Shown here: positions 39,854 to 47,946 of the stretch, one piece after another | How positions within the stretch are numbered: position 1 is the first letter of the stretch | How the letters are laid out: each line of letters starts with the position of its first letter | From: Streptomyces sp. SID12488 | GTDB lineage: Bacteria > Actinomycetota > Actinomycetes > Streptomycetales > Streptomycetaceae | DNA: 64,000 bases | Assembly: GCF_010548275.1 (NCBI RefSeq) | Contig: NZ_JAAGLT010000001.1 | Location: 62,001-126,000 of the forward strand | Reading direction: 5' to 3' | Made by a program: the position numbers and the translations under genes | Notes under the pieces: generated by a model | What the model was told of the DNA's origin: nothing | Seen by the model: only the letters and a program-made list of their open reading frames with translations | Database searches by the model: none

Positions 39854-42601
39854 CTACCGGTGATCGCTCCCCGCCGAGGACGAAGCCGCCCGCCCCGCCT
39901 CCAGCCGGGCCACCGGGATCCGGAACGGTGAGCAGCTGACGTAGTCCAGGCCGACCTCGTGGAAGAAGTGGACCGACTCCGGGTCGCCGCCGTGTTCGCC
40001 GCACACGCCCAGTTTCAGGTCGGGGCGGGTCGCGCGGCCCGCCTCGACCGCCAGCTTGACCAGCGCGCCGACGCCGTCACGGTCGATCGTCTCGAACGGG
40101 GAGACTCCGAAGATGCCCTTCTCCAGGTACGCCGTGAAGAACGAGGCCTCCACGTCGTCCCGGCTGAAGCCCCACACCGTCTGCGTCAGGTCGTTCGTGC
40201 CGAAGCTGAAGAACTCCGCCGCCTCGGCGATCTGGCCGGCCGTGAGCGCGGCCCGCGGCAGCTCGATCATCGTGCCGATCGCGAGCTTCAACTGCATACC
40301 TGTCGCCGCCTCGACCTCGGCGATGACCTGGTCGGCCTCGTCGCGCACGATCTCCAGCTCCTGGACGGTGCCCACCAGCGGGATCATGATCTCGGCGCGC
40401 GGGTCGCCCTTGGCGTTCTTGCGCTCGGCGACCGCCTCCGCGATCGCCCGTACCTGCATGGTGAACAGGCCGGGGATCACCAGGCCAAGACGTACGCCCC
40501 GCAGGCCCAGCATCGGGTTCTGCTCGTGCAGCCGGTGCACCGCCTGGAGCAGGCGCAGGTCGTTCTCGTGCGGGTCCTTGCGGGACTCGGCGAGGGCGAC
40601 GCGTACCGACAACTCCGTGATGTCCGGCAGGAATTCGTGCAGCGGCGGGTCGAGGAGACGGACCGTCACCGGGAGGCCGTCCATCGCCGAGAACAGTTCG
40701 ACGAAGTCCTGCTTCTGGAGCGGGAGAAGCGCCTTCAGGGACTCCTCGCGCTCGACGTCCGTGTCGGCCAGGATCAGGCGTTCCACCAGCTCGCGCCGGT
40801 CACCGAGGAACATGTGCTCCGTACGGCAGAGGCCGATGCCCTGGGCGCCGAACCGCCGCGCCCGCATCGCGTCCTCGGCGTTGTCCGCGTTGGCCCGGAC
40901 ACGCAGGCGACGCTTCCTGTCCGCGAAGGCCATGATCCGGTGGACCGCCTCGACCAGTTCGTCGGCGTCGTGGGCGCCCGCGTGCATCCGGCCCTCGAAG
41001 TACTCCACCACCGGGGACGGGACCACCGGGACCTCGCCCAGGTACACCTTGCCGCTCGAACCGTCGATGGAGATGAGGTCGCCCTCCTCCACGACGTGAC
41101 CGCCGGGGACCGTCATCCGGCGGCGTTTGGTGTCGACCTCCAGCTCCTCCGCGCCGCACACGCACGTCTTGCCCATGCCACGTGCCACAACGGCCGCGTG
41201 GGACGTCTTGCCGCCACGGCTGGTCAGGATGCCCTCGGCCGCGATCATCCCGTCGAGGTCGTCGGGGTTGGTCTCCCTGCGCACCAGGATGACCTTCTCG
41301 CCCGAACGCGACCACTTCACCGCGGTGTACGAGTCGAACACCGCCTTGCCGACCGCCGCACCCGGCGACGCCGCGATGCCCCGGCCGACCTGCTTGACCT
41401 TCGCCTCGTCGTCGAAGCGCGGGAACATCAGCTGGGCCAACTGGGCGCCGGTGACGCGCTGGAGCGCCTCCGCCTCGTCGATGAGGCCCTGGTCGACGAG
41501 CTGCGTGGCGATGCGGAAGGCCGCGCCCGCCGTGCGCTTGCCGACGCGCGTCTGGAGCATCCACAACTGGCCGCGCTCGATGGTGAACTCGATGTCGCAG
41601 AGATCCTTGTAGTGGTTCTCCAGGGTCCCCATGATCTGCATCAGCTGGTCGTACGACTTCTTGTCGATCTGCTCCAGCTCCGCGAGCGGGACCGTGTTGC
41701 GGATGCCCGCCACGACGTCCTCGCCCTGCGCGTTCTGCAGGTAGTCGCCGTACACGCCCGCGTGGCCGCTGGCCGGGTCGCGGGTGAACGCGACGCCCGT
41801 GCCCGAGTCGGGACCCAGGTTGCCGAAGACCATCGAGCAGATGTTGACCGCCGTGCCGAGGTCGCCCGGGATGCGCTCCTGGCGGCGGTAGAGCTTCGCG
41901 CGGTCCGTGTTCCAGGAGTCGAAGACCGCGTGGATCGCGAGGTCCATCTGCTCGCGCGGGTCCTGCGGGAAGTCGCGGCCCGCCTCGGTCTTGACGATCT
42001 TCTTGAACCTGGTGACCAGCTTCTTGAGGTCCGCGGCCTCCAACTCCGTGTCGACCGCGACCTTCTTGGCCTTCTTCGCCGCGTCCAGCGCGTCCTCGAA
42101 CAGCTCGCCCTCGACGCCGAGGACCGTCTTGCCGAACATCTGGATGAGGCGGCGGTAGGAGTCCCACGCGAAGCGCTCGTCGCCGGACTGCTTGGCGAGG
42201 CCCTGGACCGACTTGTCGGAGAGGCCGATGTTCAGCACCGTGTCCATCATGCCGGGCATCGAGAACTTCGCCCCGGAACGGACGGACACGAGGAGGGGGT
42301 CGTCGGCCTGGCCGAGCTTCTTGCCCATAGCCGTTTCGAGAGCCGTGAGGTGCGCGCTCACCTCGTCACGCAGTGCCGCCGGCTCGTCGCCGCTGTCGAG
42401 GTACGTCTTGCAGGCCTCGGTGGTGATCGTGAAACCCGGAGGCACCGGAAGGCCCAGGTTGGTCATCTCGGCGAGGTTGGCACCCTTACCGCCGAGAAGG
42501 TCCTTGAGGTCCCTGTTGCCCTCGGTGAAGTCGTAGACGAACTTCACGTCCTCAACACTGTTGGCCGGCCGAGCTACGTGGGGATCTTTGTTTTCCGACA
42601 C
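39854..42601 (-). CDS. ppdK: pyruvate, phosphate dikinase
   Basis: 915-residue PPDK, interconverting pyruvate, ATP and Pi with phosphoenolpyruvate, AMP and PPi. N-terminal ATP-binding domain begins FVYDFTEGNRDLKDLLGGKG; the phospho-carrier His is His468 in TSRGGKTSHAAVVARGMGK; the C-terminal TIM barrel holds the PEP site with GLCRTEHMFLGDRR, EIMIPLVGT, FSFGTNDLTQTVWG and the proton-donor Cys in GVCGEHGGDP. The GTG at 42601 is chosen for AAGGAG 9 nt upstream and the MSENKD-like start; the frame stays open to 42766 through the leader. Length is about 30 residues above the minimum, normal for actinobacteria. The 412-bp upstream region is unusually rich in palindromes. Confidence 0.96.
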   Translation of the reverse strand: MSENKDPHVARPANSVEDVKFVYDFTEGNRDLKDLLGGKGANLAEMTNLGLPVPPGFTITTEACKTYLDSGDEPAALRDEVSAHLTALETAMGKKLGQADDPLLVSVRSGAKFSMPGMMDTVLNIGLSDKSVQGLAKQSGDERFAWDSYRRLIQMFGKTVLGVEGELFEDALDAAKKAKKVAVDTELEAADLKKLVTRFKKIVKTEAGRDFPQDPREQMDLAIHAVFDSWNTDRAKLYRRQERIPGDLGTAVNICSMVFGNLGPDSGTGVAFTRDPASGHAGVYGDYLQNAQGEDVVAGIRNTVPLAELEQIDKKSYDQLMQIMGTLENHYKDLCDIEFTIERGQLWMLQTRVGKRTAGAAFRIATQLVDQGLIDEAEALQRVTGAQLAQLMFPRFDDEAKVKQVGRGIAASPGAAVGKAVFDSYTAVKWSRSGEKVILVRRETNPDDLDGMIAAEGILTSRGGKTSHAAVVARGMGKTCVCGAEELEVDTKRRRMTVPGGHVVEEGDLISIDGSSGKVYLGEVPVVPSPVVEYFEGRMHAGAHDADELVEAVHRIMAFADRKRRLRVRANADNAEDAMRARRFGAQGIGLCRTEHMFLGDRRELVERLILADTDVEREESLKALLPLQKQDFVELFSAMDGLPVTVRLLDPPLHEFLPDITELSVRVALAESRKDPHENDLRLLQAVHRLHEQNPMLGLRGVRLGLVIPGLFTMQVRAIAEAVAERKNAKGDPRAEIMIPLVGTVQELEIVRDEADQVIAEVEAATGMQLKLAIGTMIELPRAALTAGQIAEAAEFFSFGTNDLTQTVWGFSRDDVEASFFTAYLEKGIFGVSPFETIDRDGVGALVKLAVEAGRATRPDLKLGVCGEHGGDPESVHFFHEVGLDYVSCSPFRIPVARLEAGRAASSSAGSDHR

Positions 42602-43013
42602 GGGTCCCAACTCCTTGAGGACGCGGTGGCTGCCCTGACGGCCAGGAACATACCCAGATCGAAGGCGTCTGGGTACGTCCACTTGCGCGTCATGTGCCTG
42701 TAACCAGCCGTCAGCCAGTAGATCCAAAGTCGCAGCTTGCAAGCTGTGCGAGCGGCGTGTTTTCACTTCTTGAAGGCAACCATGACCTCATGCCCATTTT
42801 GTCGCTCAAGTGAGCGGATCGCGACACGTCTGAGTTCTATCGATGAACGATCAAAGGGTGGCACTGAGTGCCACCCTTTGAGAAGTGCAGTCGCCCGCGA
42901 TCTGCTCATCTGAGCGCAACCCCTATCAAGGGTGGCGAGAATCACGCACACACGGGCACCGGAATTTCACCATGCGGACGCCGACAAGAGAGGGAAACAC
43001 CCTTGTCACAAGG
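42602..43013. other. palindrome-rich intergenic region between ppdK and ROK gene
   Basis: This 412-bp gap has no credible gene. It contains the 14-bp perfect palindrome CAGCTTGCAAGCTG (42733-42746), two GCTCA-N2-TGAGC dyads exactly 100 bp apart (42804-42815, 42904-42915), and a 13-bp-arm hairpin between those (42852-42880). Local GC is lower than in the neighbours. The ppdK promoter must lie here; no confident -35/-10 pair was identified. Confidence 0.7.
42852..42880. terminator. hairpin with 13-bp perfect arms
   Basis: CAAAGGGTGGCAC (42852-42864), loop TGA, and GTGCCACCCTTTG (42868-42880). It is ~135 bp past the ROK gene stop and ~250 bp before the ppdK start, both minus strand, so it may terminate ROK transcription or regulate ppdK. 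Confidence 0.6.
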
Positions 43014-44225
43014 TCACACCCCGAGCGCAGCCAACCGCTCCTCCACCCGCTCCGGCGCGTACAGGTACTCCACGACCATCGCCCCGGCCCCCACCAGCCC
43101 CGCCCGCTCCCCCAGCCTCGACGTCACCACGTCCAGATGAGCGGTCGAGCGCGGCAGCGCCCGCTGGTAGAGGAGTTCCCGTACGCCGGTCAGGAACGGT
43201 GTGCCGGCCAGGTCGCCCGCGATCATCAGCACGCCGGGGTTGAGCAGCGTCACCACCGTCGCCAGTACGTCCCCCACGCTCCGGCCCGCCTCCCGCGCGA
43301 GCGCGAGCGCCCCCGGGTGCCCGGCGGCGAGCAGGTCCCGCACGTCCGAGCCCGACGCCGCCGGCACCCCGGTCTCGGCGAGCCGGCGGGCGACGGCGCC
43401 ACCGCTCGCGATGGCCGCCAGGCAGCCGTACGACCCGCACCGGCACAGCGTCTCGGCGCCCTGCGGGACGCGGATGTGCCCGATGTCCCCGGCGCCGCCG
43501 TCGATGCCCCGGAACACCGAACCGCCGACCACCACGCCCGCGCCGATGCCCGTCGAGACCTTGACCAGGACGAAGGCCGAGCAGTCGGGGTAGCCGGTGC
43601 GCTGTTCGCCGTACGCCATGAGGTTGGCGTCGTTGTCGACCAGTACCGGGACCCTCGCGGCGGCTGGCTCGTCCGTGTGTTCGGCGAAGGCGCGGGCGAG
43701 ACGGGCTCTGATGTCGTAGCCGTCCCAGCCGGGCATGATCGGCGGCTGGACGACTCGACCGGAGTCCATGTCGACCGGGCCCGGTACCGCGAGGCCGATG
43801 CCGCAGACCTCGGACGGGCGGTGGCCGGCTTTCGTCAGGAGTTCCGCGAACCAGCGGCCGAGTTCGCCGAGTACGGCTTCGGGGCCGTCGTCGACGGCCA
43901 GCGTGCCCGAGTGTTCCGCGAGAAGTTCACCCGTGAGGGTGAGAACGGCGGCGCGGGCGTGACGGGTGTCGAGGTCCGCGGCGAGGACGACGGCGTGCGC
44001 GTCGTCGAACTCCAGGGTGATCGACGGGCGACCGCCGAGCGGTGAGTCGACCGGGCCCGAGGCGCCCTCGCGCAGCCAGCCCGCGCGGAACAGCCGGTCC
44101 AGCCGGTGGCCGACCGTCGCGCGTGAGAGACCCGTCACCTGTTGCAGGGCACCGCGAGTCGTGGCGCGTCCACTGCGTACCAGTTCGAGCAGATCGCCGG
44201 CGCTCGCCTGAGCACGACCACTCAT
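43014..44225 (-). CDS. ROK-family sugar-responsive regulator
   Basis: 403-residue ROK protein (repressor, ORF, kinase). The N-terminal winged HTH spans about residues 5-65 (GDLLELVRSGRATTRGALQQ, TGLSRATVGHRLDRL), followed by the actin-like ROK fold with VCGIGLAVPGPVDMDSGRVV, PVLVDNDANLMAYGE and the zinc motif around HIRVPQGAETLCRCGSYGCL (Cys-rich, CxCGxxGC). The ATG at 44225 is preferred because AAGGGG lies 6 nt upstream; a GTG at 44231 is directly adjacent to that sequence. Divergent from two glycoside hydrolase genes, so it probably represses their expression in response to a sugar. Confidence 0.9.
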   Translation of the reverse strand: MSGRAQASAGDLLELVRSGRATTRGALQQVTGLSRATVGHRLDRLFRAGWLREGASGPVDSPLGGRPSITLEFDDAHAVVLAADLDTRHARAAVLTLTGELLAEHSGTLAVDDGPEAVLGELGRWFAELLTKAGHRPSEVCGIGLAVPGPVDMDSGRVVQPPIMPGWDGYDIRARLARAFAEHTDEPAAARVPVLVDNDANLMAYGEQRTGYPDCSAFVLVKVSTGIGAGVVVGGSVFRGIDGGAGDIGHIRVPQGAETLCRCGSYGCLAAIASGGAVARRLAETGVPAASGSDVRDLLAAGHPGALALAREAGRSVGDVLATVVTLLNPGVLMIAGDLAGTPFLTGVRELLYQRALPRSTAHLDVVTSRLGERAGLVGAGAMVVEYLYAPERVEERLAALGV

Positions 44226-44264
44226 GCGCACCCCCTTGTGTTTCTCAAGCCTGCATTACATATT

Positions 44265-44293
44265 GAGTTATGCGTGTTAAATAGACGTAACTC
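44265..44293. promoter_or_regulatory. inverted repeat between ROK and glycoside hydrolase genes
   Basis: GAGTTA-N17-TAACTC, with partial symmetry continuing inward (GCGT and ACG). It is AT-rich against its surroundings and lies 40 bp from the ROK start and 52 bp from the hydrolase start; candidate ROK operator. Confidence 0.5.
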
Positions 44294-44344
44294 TATGGTG
44301 GCCCAACCGAACCGGTCGGGCCGAACGTCTTCGGGGAGCCCCGA

Positions 44345-45829
44345 GTGGATCGCACTGCCCAGCTGACCTCCCGTGCCCGCACCACGGGTCGCTCCTTCGT
44401 ATACGAAGCGGACGTTACGACACATGGCCGGCGCACCCTGCACATCAGGGCGGCCGAGGTGCTGGAGGGCAACTGGACCGGCACCTCGACGGTGCCCTCG
44501 CGCGGCCTGTATCCGCACCAGTGGTCCTGGGACTCCGCGTTCATCGCGATCGGCCTGCGTCATCTGTCGCCCCTGCGCGCGCAGACCGAGCTGGAGACGC
44601 TGCTCTCGGCCCAGTGGGGCGACGGGCGGATCCCGCACATCGTCTTCAACCCTTCCGTCCCGCTCGACGCGTACTTCCCGAGCCCCGACTTCTGGCGCTC
44701 CTCGACCGCGGGGCGCGCTGCGGGCGCCCCGCGCACCGTACAGACGTCCGGCATCGTGCAGCCACCGGTGCACGCGCTGGCCGTCTGGCTGGTGCACCAG
44801 GCCGACCCCGGGCTGTCCCGGTCGCGCGGCTTCCTCGCCCGCGCCTACCCGGCACTCGCCGCCTGGCACCGCTATCTGCTGCACCGCCGCGACCTGGGCG
44901 GGGGCGGCCTCGCGTCGGTCGTGCACCCCTGGGAACAGGGTATGGACAACAGCCCTTGCTGGGACGCCCCGTTGAGCCGCGTCACCCCGGCTCCGGCCCG
45001 CTCCTTCCGCCGCGCCGACCTCGACCACGGAGCCGCCGAGGACCGGCCGACCGACCTGGACTACGGGCGGTACGTGCGGCTGGCCACGGACTACCGGGAC
45101 GCCGGATATACGGACGGTACCGGCGAGTTCGCCGTCGAGGACCCCTCCTTCAACGCGCTGCTGATCGCGTCGGAGCACGCGCTGGCCCGTATCGCCCGCG
45201 AGCTGGGCGCCACGGGGACGGCCCGGCACGCCCGCGCGGAACGCCTGACGGCGGCCCTGGTGGAGCGGCTGTGGGACCCGGCGGAGGGGATGTTCTTCTG
45301 CCGGGATGTGCGGGACGGTGCTCTCATCCCCGAACGCAGCGTCTCCGGGCTCATCCCGCTCCTCCTGCCCACGCTCCCCCGGGACATCGCCGCCACCCTC
45401 GTGCGTACCGCGTGCGGGCCGCACTTCGAGGTCGGCGGCGCCGCCCGCCTCGTCCCGTCCTACGACCTGCTCGGCGAGGCCTTCGACCCGCACCGCTACT
45501 GGCGCGGGCCGGCCTGGTTCAACACGGGGTGGCTGGTGGAGCGCGGGCTGCGGCAGCACGGCGAGCAGGCGCACGCCGACGGGCTGCGCACGGCGCTGCT
45601 GGAGACCGCCGACACCACGGAGTTCGCGGAGTACGTGGACCCGTACACCGGCGAGGCCTGTGGGGCGCTCGGCTTCGGCTGGACCGCCGCCCTCACCCTC
45701 GACCTGCTCCACCAACAGCCCTTCGGCGACAGCGACATCAACACCGTATTCGGCATGAGTGACGTAAGTGGCATCAGTGATGTAAGTGGCATGAGTGGCA
45801 TGGATGACAAGGGAGGCGAACGGGCATGA
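44345..45829 (+). CDS. MGH1-like / trehalase-superfamily (alpha/alpha)6-barrel glycoside hydrolase
   Basis: 494-residue protein with an (alpha/alpha)6-barrel of the GH37/GH63/MGH1-like group. Recognisable segments: NWTGTSTVPSRGLYPHQWSW with DSAFIAIGLRHL (WxWDSAF motif), GRIPHIVFNP, HPWEQGMDNSPCWDAPLS (catalytic Asp region), and YWRGPAWFNTGWLVERGL. Substrate is likely an alpha-linked glucoside or mannosylglycerate-type compound; not resolved. GTG at 44345 with GGGGAG upstream. The C-terminal ~20 residues (SDVSGISDVSGMSGM) are encoded by imperfect 18-bp repeats (45752-45805) and look like a recent extension. Its stop overlaps the next start (ATGA). Confidence 0.82.
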   Translation: MDRTAQLTSRARTTGRSFVYEADVTTHGRRTLHIRAAEVLEGNWTGTSTVPSRGLYPHQWSWDSAFIAIGLRHLSPLRAQTELETLLSAQWGDGRIPHIVFNPSVPLDAYFPSPDFWRSSTAGRAAGAPRTVQTSGIVQPPVHALAVWLVHQADPGLSRSRGFLARAYPALAAWHRYLLHRRDLGGGGLASVVHPWEQGMDNSPCWDAPLSRVTPAPARSFRRADLDHGAAEDRPTDLDYGRYVRLATDYRDAGYTDGTGEFAVEDPSFNALLIASEHALARIARELGATGTARHARAERLTAALVERLWDPAEGMFFCRDVRDGALIPERSVSGLIPLLLPTLPRDIAATLVRTACGPHFEVGGAARLVPSYDLLGEAFDPHRYWRGPAWFNTGWLVERGLRQHGEQAHADGLRTALLETADTTEFAEYVDPYTGEACGALGFGWTAALTLDLLHQQPFGDSDINTVFGMSDVSGISDVSGMSGMDDKGGERA

Positions 45830-47763
45830 CGGACCGGCATCATCTGCTCGTGCACGGCGGGACGTTCGCGGCAGTGGGCGACGGCGGGGACATCAGCGGC
45901 GTACGCGGGAGCAGCCAGCCCGACGGGTTATTCGTACGCGACGCACGGCACTTGAGCCGCTGGCAGCTCACCGTCGACGGCGCCGTGCCCGAGACGCTCA
46001 GCCCGGTCGCCGACGGGGACACCGCGCGCTGTGTCCTCGTACCGCGCGGGGGCCGTCAGGAGCCGCCCGCCTACACGCTCTTCCGTGAACAGGCCGTCGC
46101 GGACGGCGCGTTCGTCGAGTCGCTGCGGGTGACCAGCAACCGTCCGGTGCCGGTGACGGTCCGGATCGCGGTCACCGCCGACGCCGACTTCACCGACCAG
46201 TTCGAGCTGCGCTCCGACTACCGGACGTACGTCAAGTCCGGCGCCGTCCGGGGGCGTGAAGTGCTCGACGACGGCGTCGAGTTCAGCTACCGGCGCGGTG
46301 AGTGGCTGTCCTGTACGACGGTCACCGCCGAGCCCGCCCCCGACGGTGTCGAGGAGACCGGCACCGGCGCCCGGCGCCTCGTCTGGACCCTGGAGCTGGA
46401 ACCGCACGGTTCGGCGGAACTGGCCCTGCGCGTCGCCGCTCGCCCCCACGGTGCGGCCAGGGAGCCACTGGTCCCCGCCTCTCCCGCGGCCGCCACTGAT
46501 CAACTCCTCGCTCTGGAAGGGGAGTTCGTCGAAGGCATCGCCTTCCCCACCGGCTGGCCGGAACTGGCGGCGGCCTGCGCACGCGGCCTCTCCGACCTGG
46601 CGTCGATGCAGGTCCCCGCGACCGGGCCCGACGGTGAGGAACTGCGCGTACCGGCCGCCGGTGCACCCTGGTTCCTCACCCTCCTCGGTCGCGACGCGCT
46701 CCTCACCTCCCTCTTCGCCCTCCCCTACCGTCCCCAACTCGCCGCCGCCACCCTCCCGGCACTCGCCGCGACCCAGGCGACCGAGGTCGGCCCCGACTCC
46801 GTGGCCCAGCCGGGCAAGATCGTGCACGAGGTGCGGCACGGCGAGCTGGCGCACTTCGGGCAGGTGCCGTACGGCCGTTACTACGGCTCGGTCGACGCGA
46901 CACCCCTCTTCCTGGTACTCCTCGGGGCGTACGTCGAGCAGACCGGCGACACGGCTCTGGCGCGCCGTCTGGAGGCCAACGCCCGTGCGGCGATCGGCTG
47001 GATGCTGGACCACGGCGGCCTGACGTCCCGTGGCTATCTGGTCTACCGGGCCGACCAGGGCGGCCTCGCCAACCAGAACTGGAAGGACTCCCCCGGCGCC
47101 ATCTGCTCGGCCGACGGCACCCGCGCGAGCGGCCCGGTGATGGCGGCGGGGGCCCAGGGCTACGCGTACGACGCCCTGCGCCGTACCGCCCAACTCTCCC
47201 GCACGGTATGGGGCGACGAGGTGTACGCGGCTCTCCTCGAACAGGCGGCGGCCGACCTCCGGGACCGTTTCCAGCGGGACTTCTGGATGCCCCAGCACTC
47301 CTTCCCGGCCCTCGCGCTCGACGGCGAGGGCAAGCAGGTCGACGCGCTGGCCTCCGACGCGGGCCATCTGCTCTGGTCGGGGCTGCTCGACAAGGAGTAC
47401 GGCGAGAAGGTCGGCCGGCGTCTGGTCGAGCCGGACTTCTTCTCCGGCTGGGGCGTACGGACGCTGGCGTCGGGCCAGGCCGCCTACCATCCCCTCTCCT
47501 ACCACCGGGGCTCGGTCTGGCCGCACGACAACGCCCTGATCACGTTGGGCCTCTCCCGGTACGGCCTGCACGACGAGGCCCGTACGGTCGCCCACGCCCT
47601 CGTCGACGCGGCGACCGCCACCGGCCACCGCCTCCCCGAGGTCCTCGCCGGTTACGGCCGCGACACCCACGGTGAACCGGTGCCCTACCCGCACGCGTGC
47701 GTACGTGAATCCCGGTCGGCGGCGGCACCGTTGGCGCTGCTCACGGCGGTCGGGGGCGCCTGA
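45826..47763 (+). CDS. glycogen-debranching-type amylo-alpha-1,6-glucosidase
   Basis: 645-residue protein with an N-terminal beta-sandwich domain of the GDE_N_bis type (HHLLVHGGTFAAVGDGGDIS, GLFVRDARHLSRWQLTVDG) and a C-terminal (alpha/alpha)6 catalytic barrel (WFLTLLGRDALLTSLFALPY, VHEVRHGELAHFGQVPYGRY, NQNWKDSPGAICSADG, YHRGSVWPHDNALITLGLS). Such actinobacterial proteins are annotated as amylo-alpha-1,6-glucosidases; true debranching activity is not always shown. It is translationally coupled to the preceding hydrolase and under the same probable ROK control. Confidence 0.88.
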   Translation: MTDRHHLLVHGGTFAAVGDGGDISGVRGSSQPDGLFVRDARHLSRWQLTVDGAVPETLSPVADGDTARCVLVPRGGRQEPPAYTLFREQAVADGAFVESLRVTSNRPVPVTVRIAVTADADFTDQFELRSDYRTYVKSGAVRGREVLDDGVEFSYRRGEWLSCTTVTAEPAPDGVEETGTGARRLVWTLELEPHGSAELALRVAARPHGAAREPLVPASPAAATDQLLALEGEFVEGIAFPTGWPELAAACARGLSDLASMQVPATGPDGEELRVPAAGAPWFLTLLGRDALLTSLFALPYRPQLAAATLPALAATQATEVGPDSVAQPGKIVHEVRHGELAHFGQVPYGRYYGSVDATPLFLVLLGAYVEQTGDTALARRLEANARAAIGWMLDHGGLTSRGYLVYRADQGGLANQNWKDSPGAICSADGTRASGPVMAAGAQGYAYDALRRTAQLSRTVWGDEVYAALLEQAAADLRDRFQRDFWMPQHSFPALALDGEGKQVDALASDAGHLLWSGLLDKEYGEKVGRRLVEPDFFSGWGVRTLASGQAAYHPLSYHRGSVWPHDNALITLGLSRYGLHDEARTVAHALVDAATATGHRLPEVLAGYGRDTHGEPVPYPHACVRESRSAAAPLALLTAVGGA

Positions 47764-47946
47764 GGGGACGTACGGCGAGGGGTGTGGCCGGTCGGGCTTG
47801 GTGAGGCGTTTGCCCGGTGTTTGCCGGGTGCTTGGGGGCGAAGGCTGAACGGAGGCTGAGGGCCCGCCGTACGGGATGGTGGCGGACCTCGGCTCCCGCG
47901 CCGGGTCCGCCGCCTCCTGCACGGGCTACACGGAAGGACCCTCGGG

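Noticed and set aside
39959-42703. 914-codon plus-strand open frame opposite ppdK
   Set aside because: Shadow of ppdK; the translation is Leu/Arg/His-rich without motif.
42852-42880. CIRCE-like heat-shock element
   Set aside because: The core GGCACT/AGTGCC resembles CIRCE, but the spacer is 3 nt rather than 9 and no chaperone gene follows.
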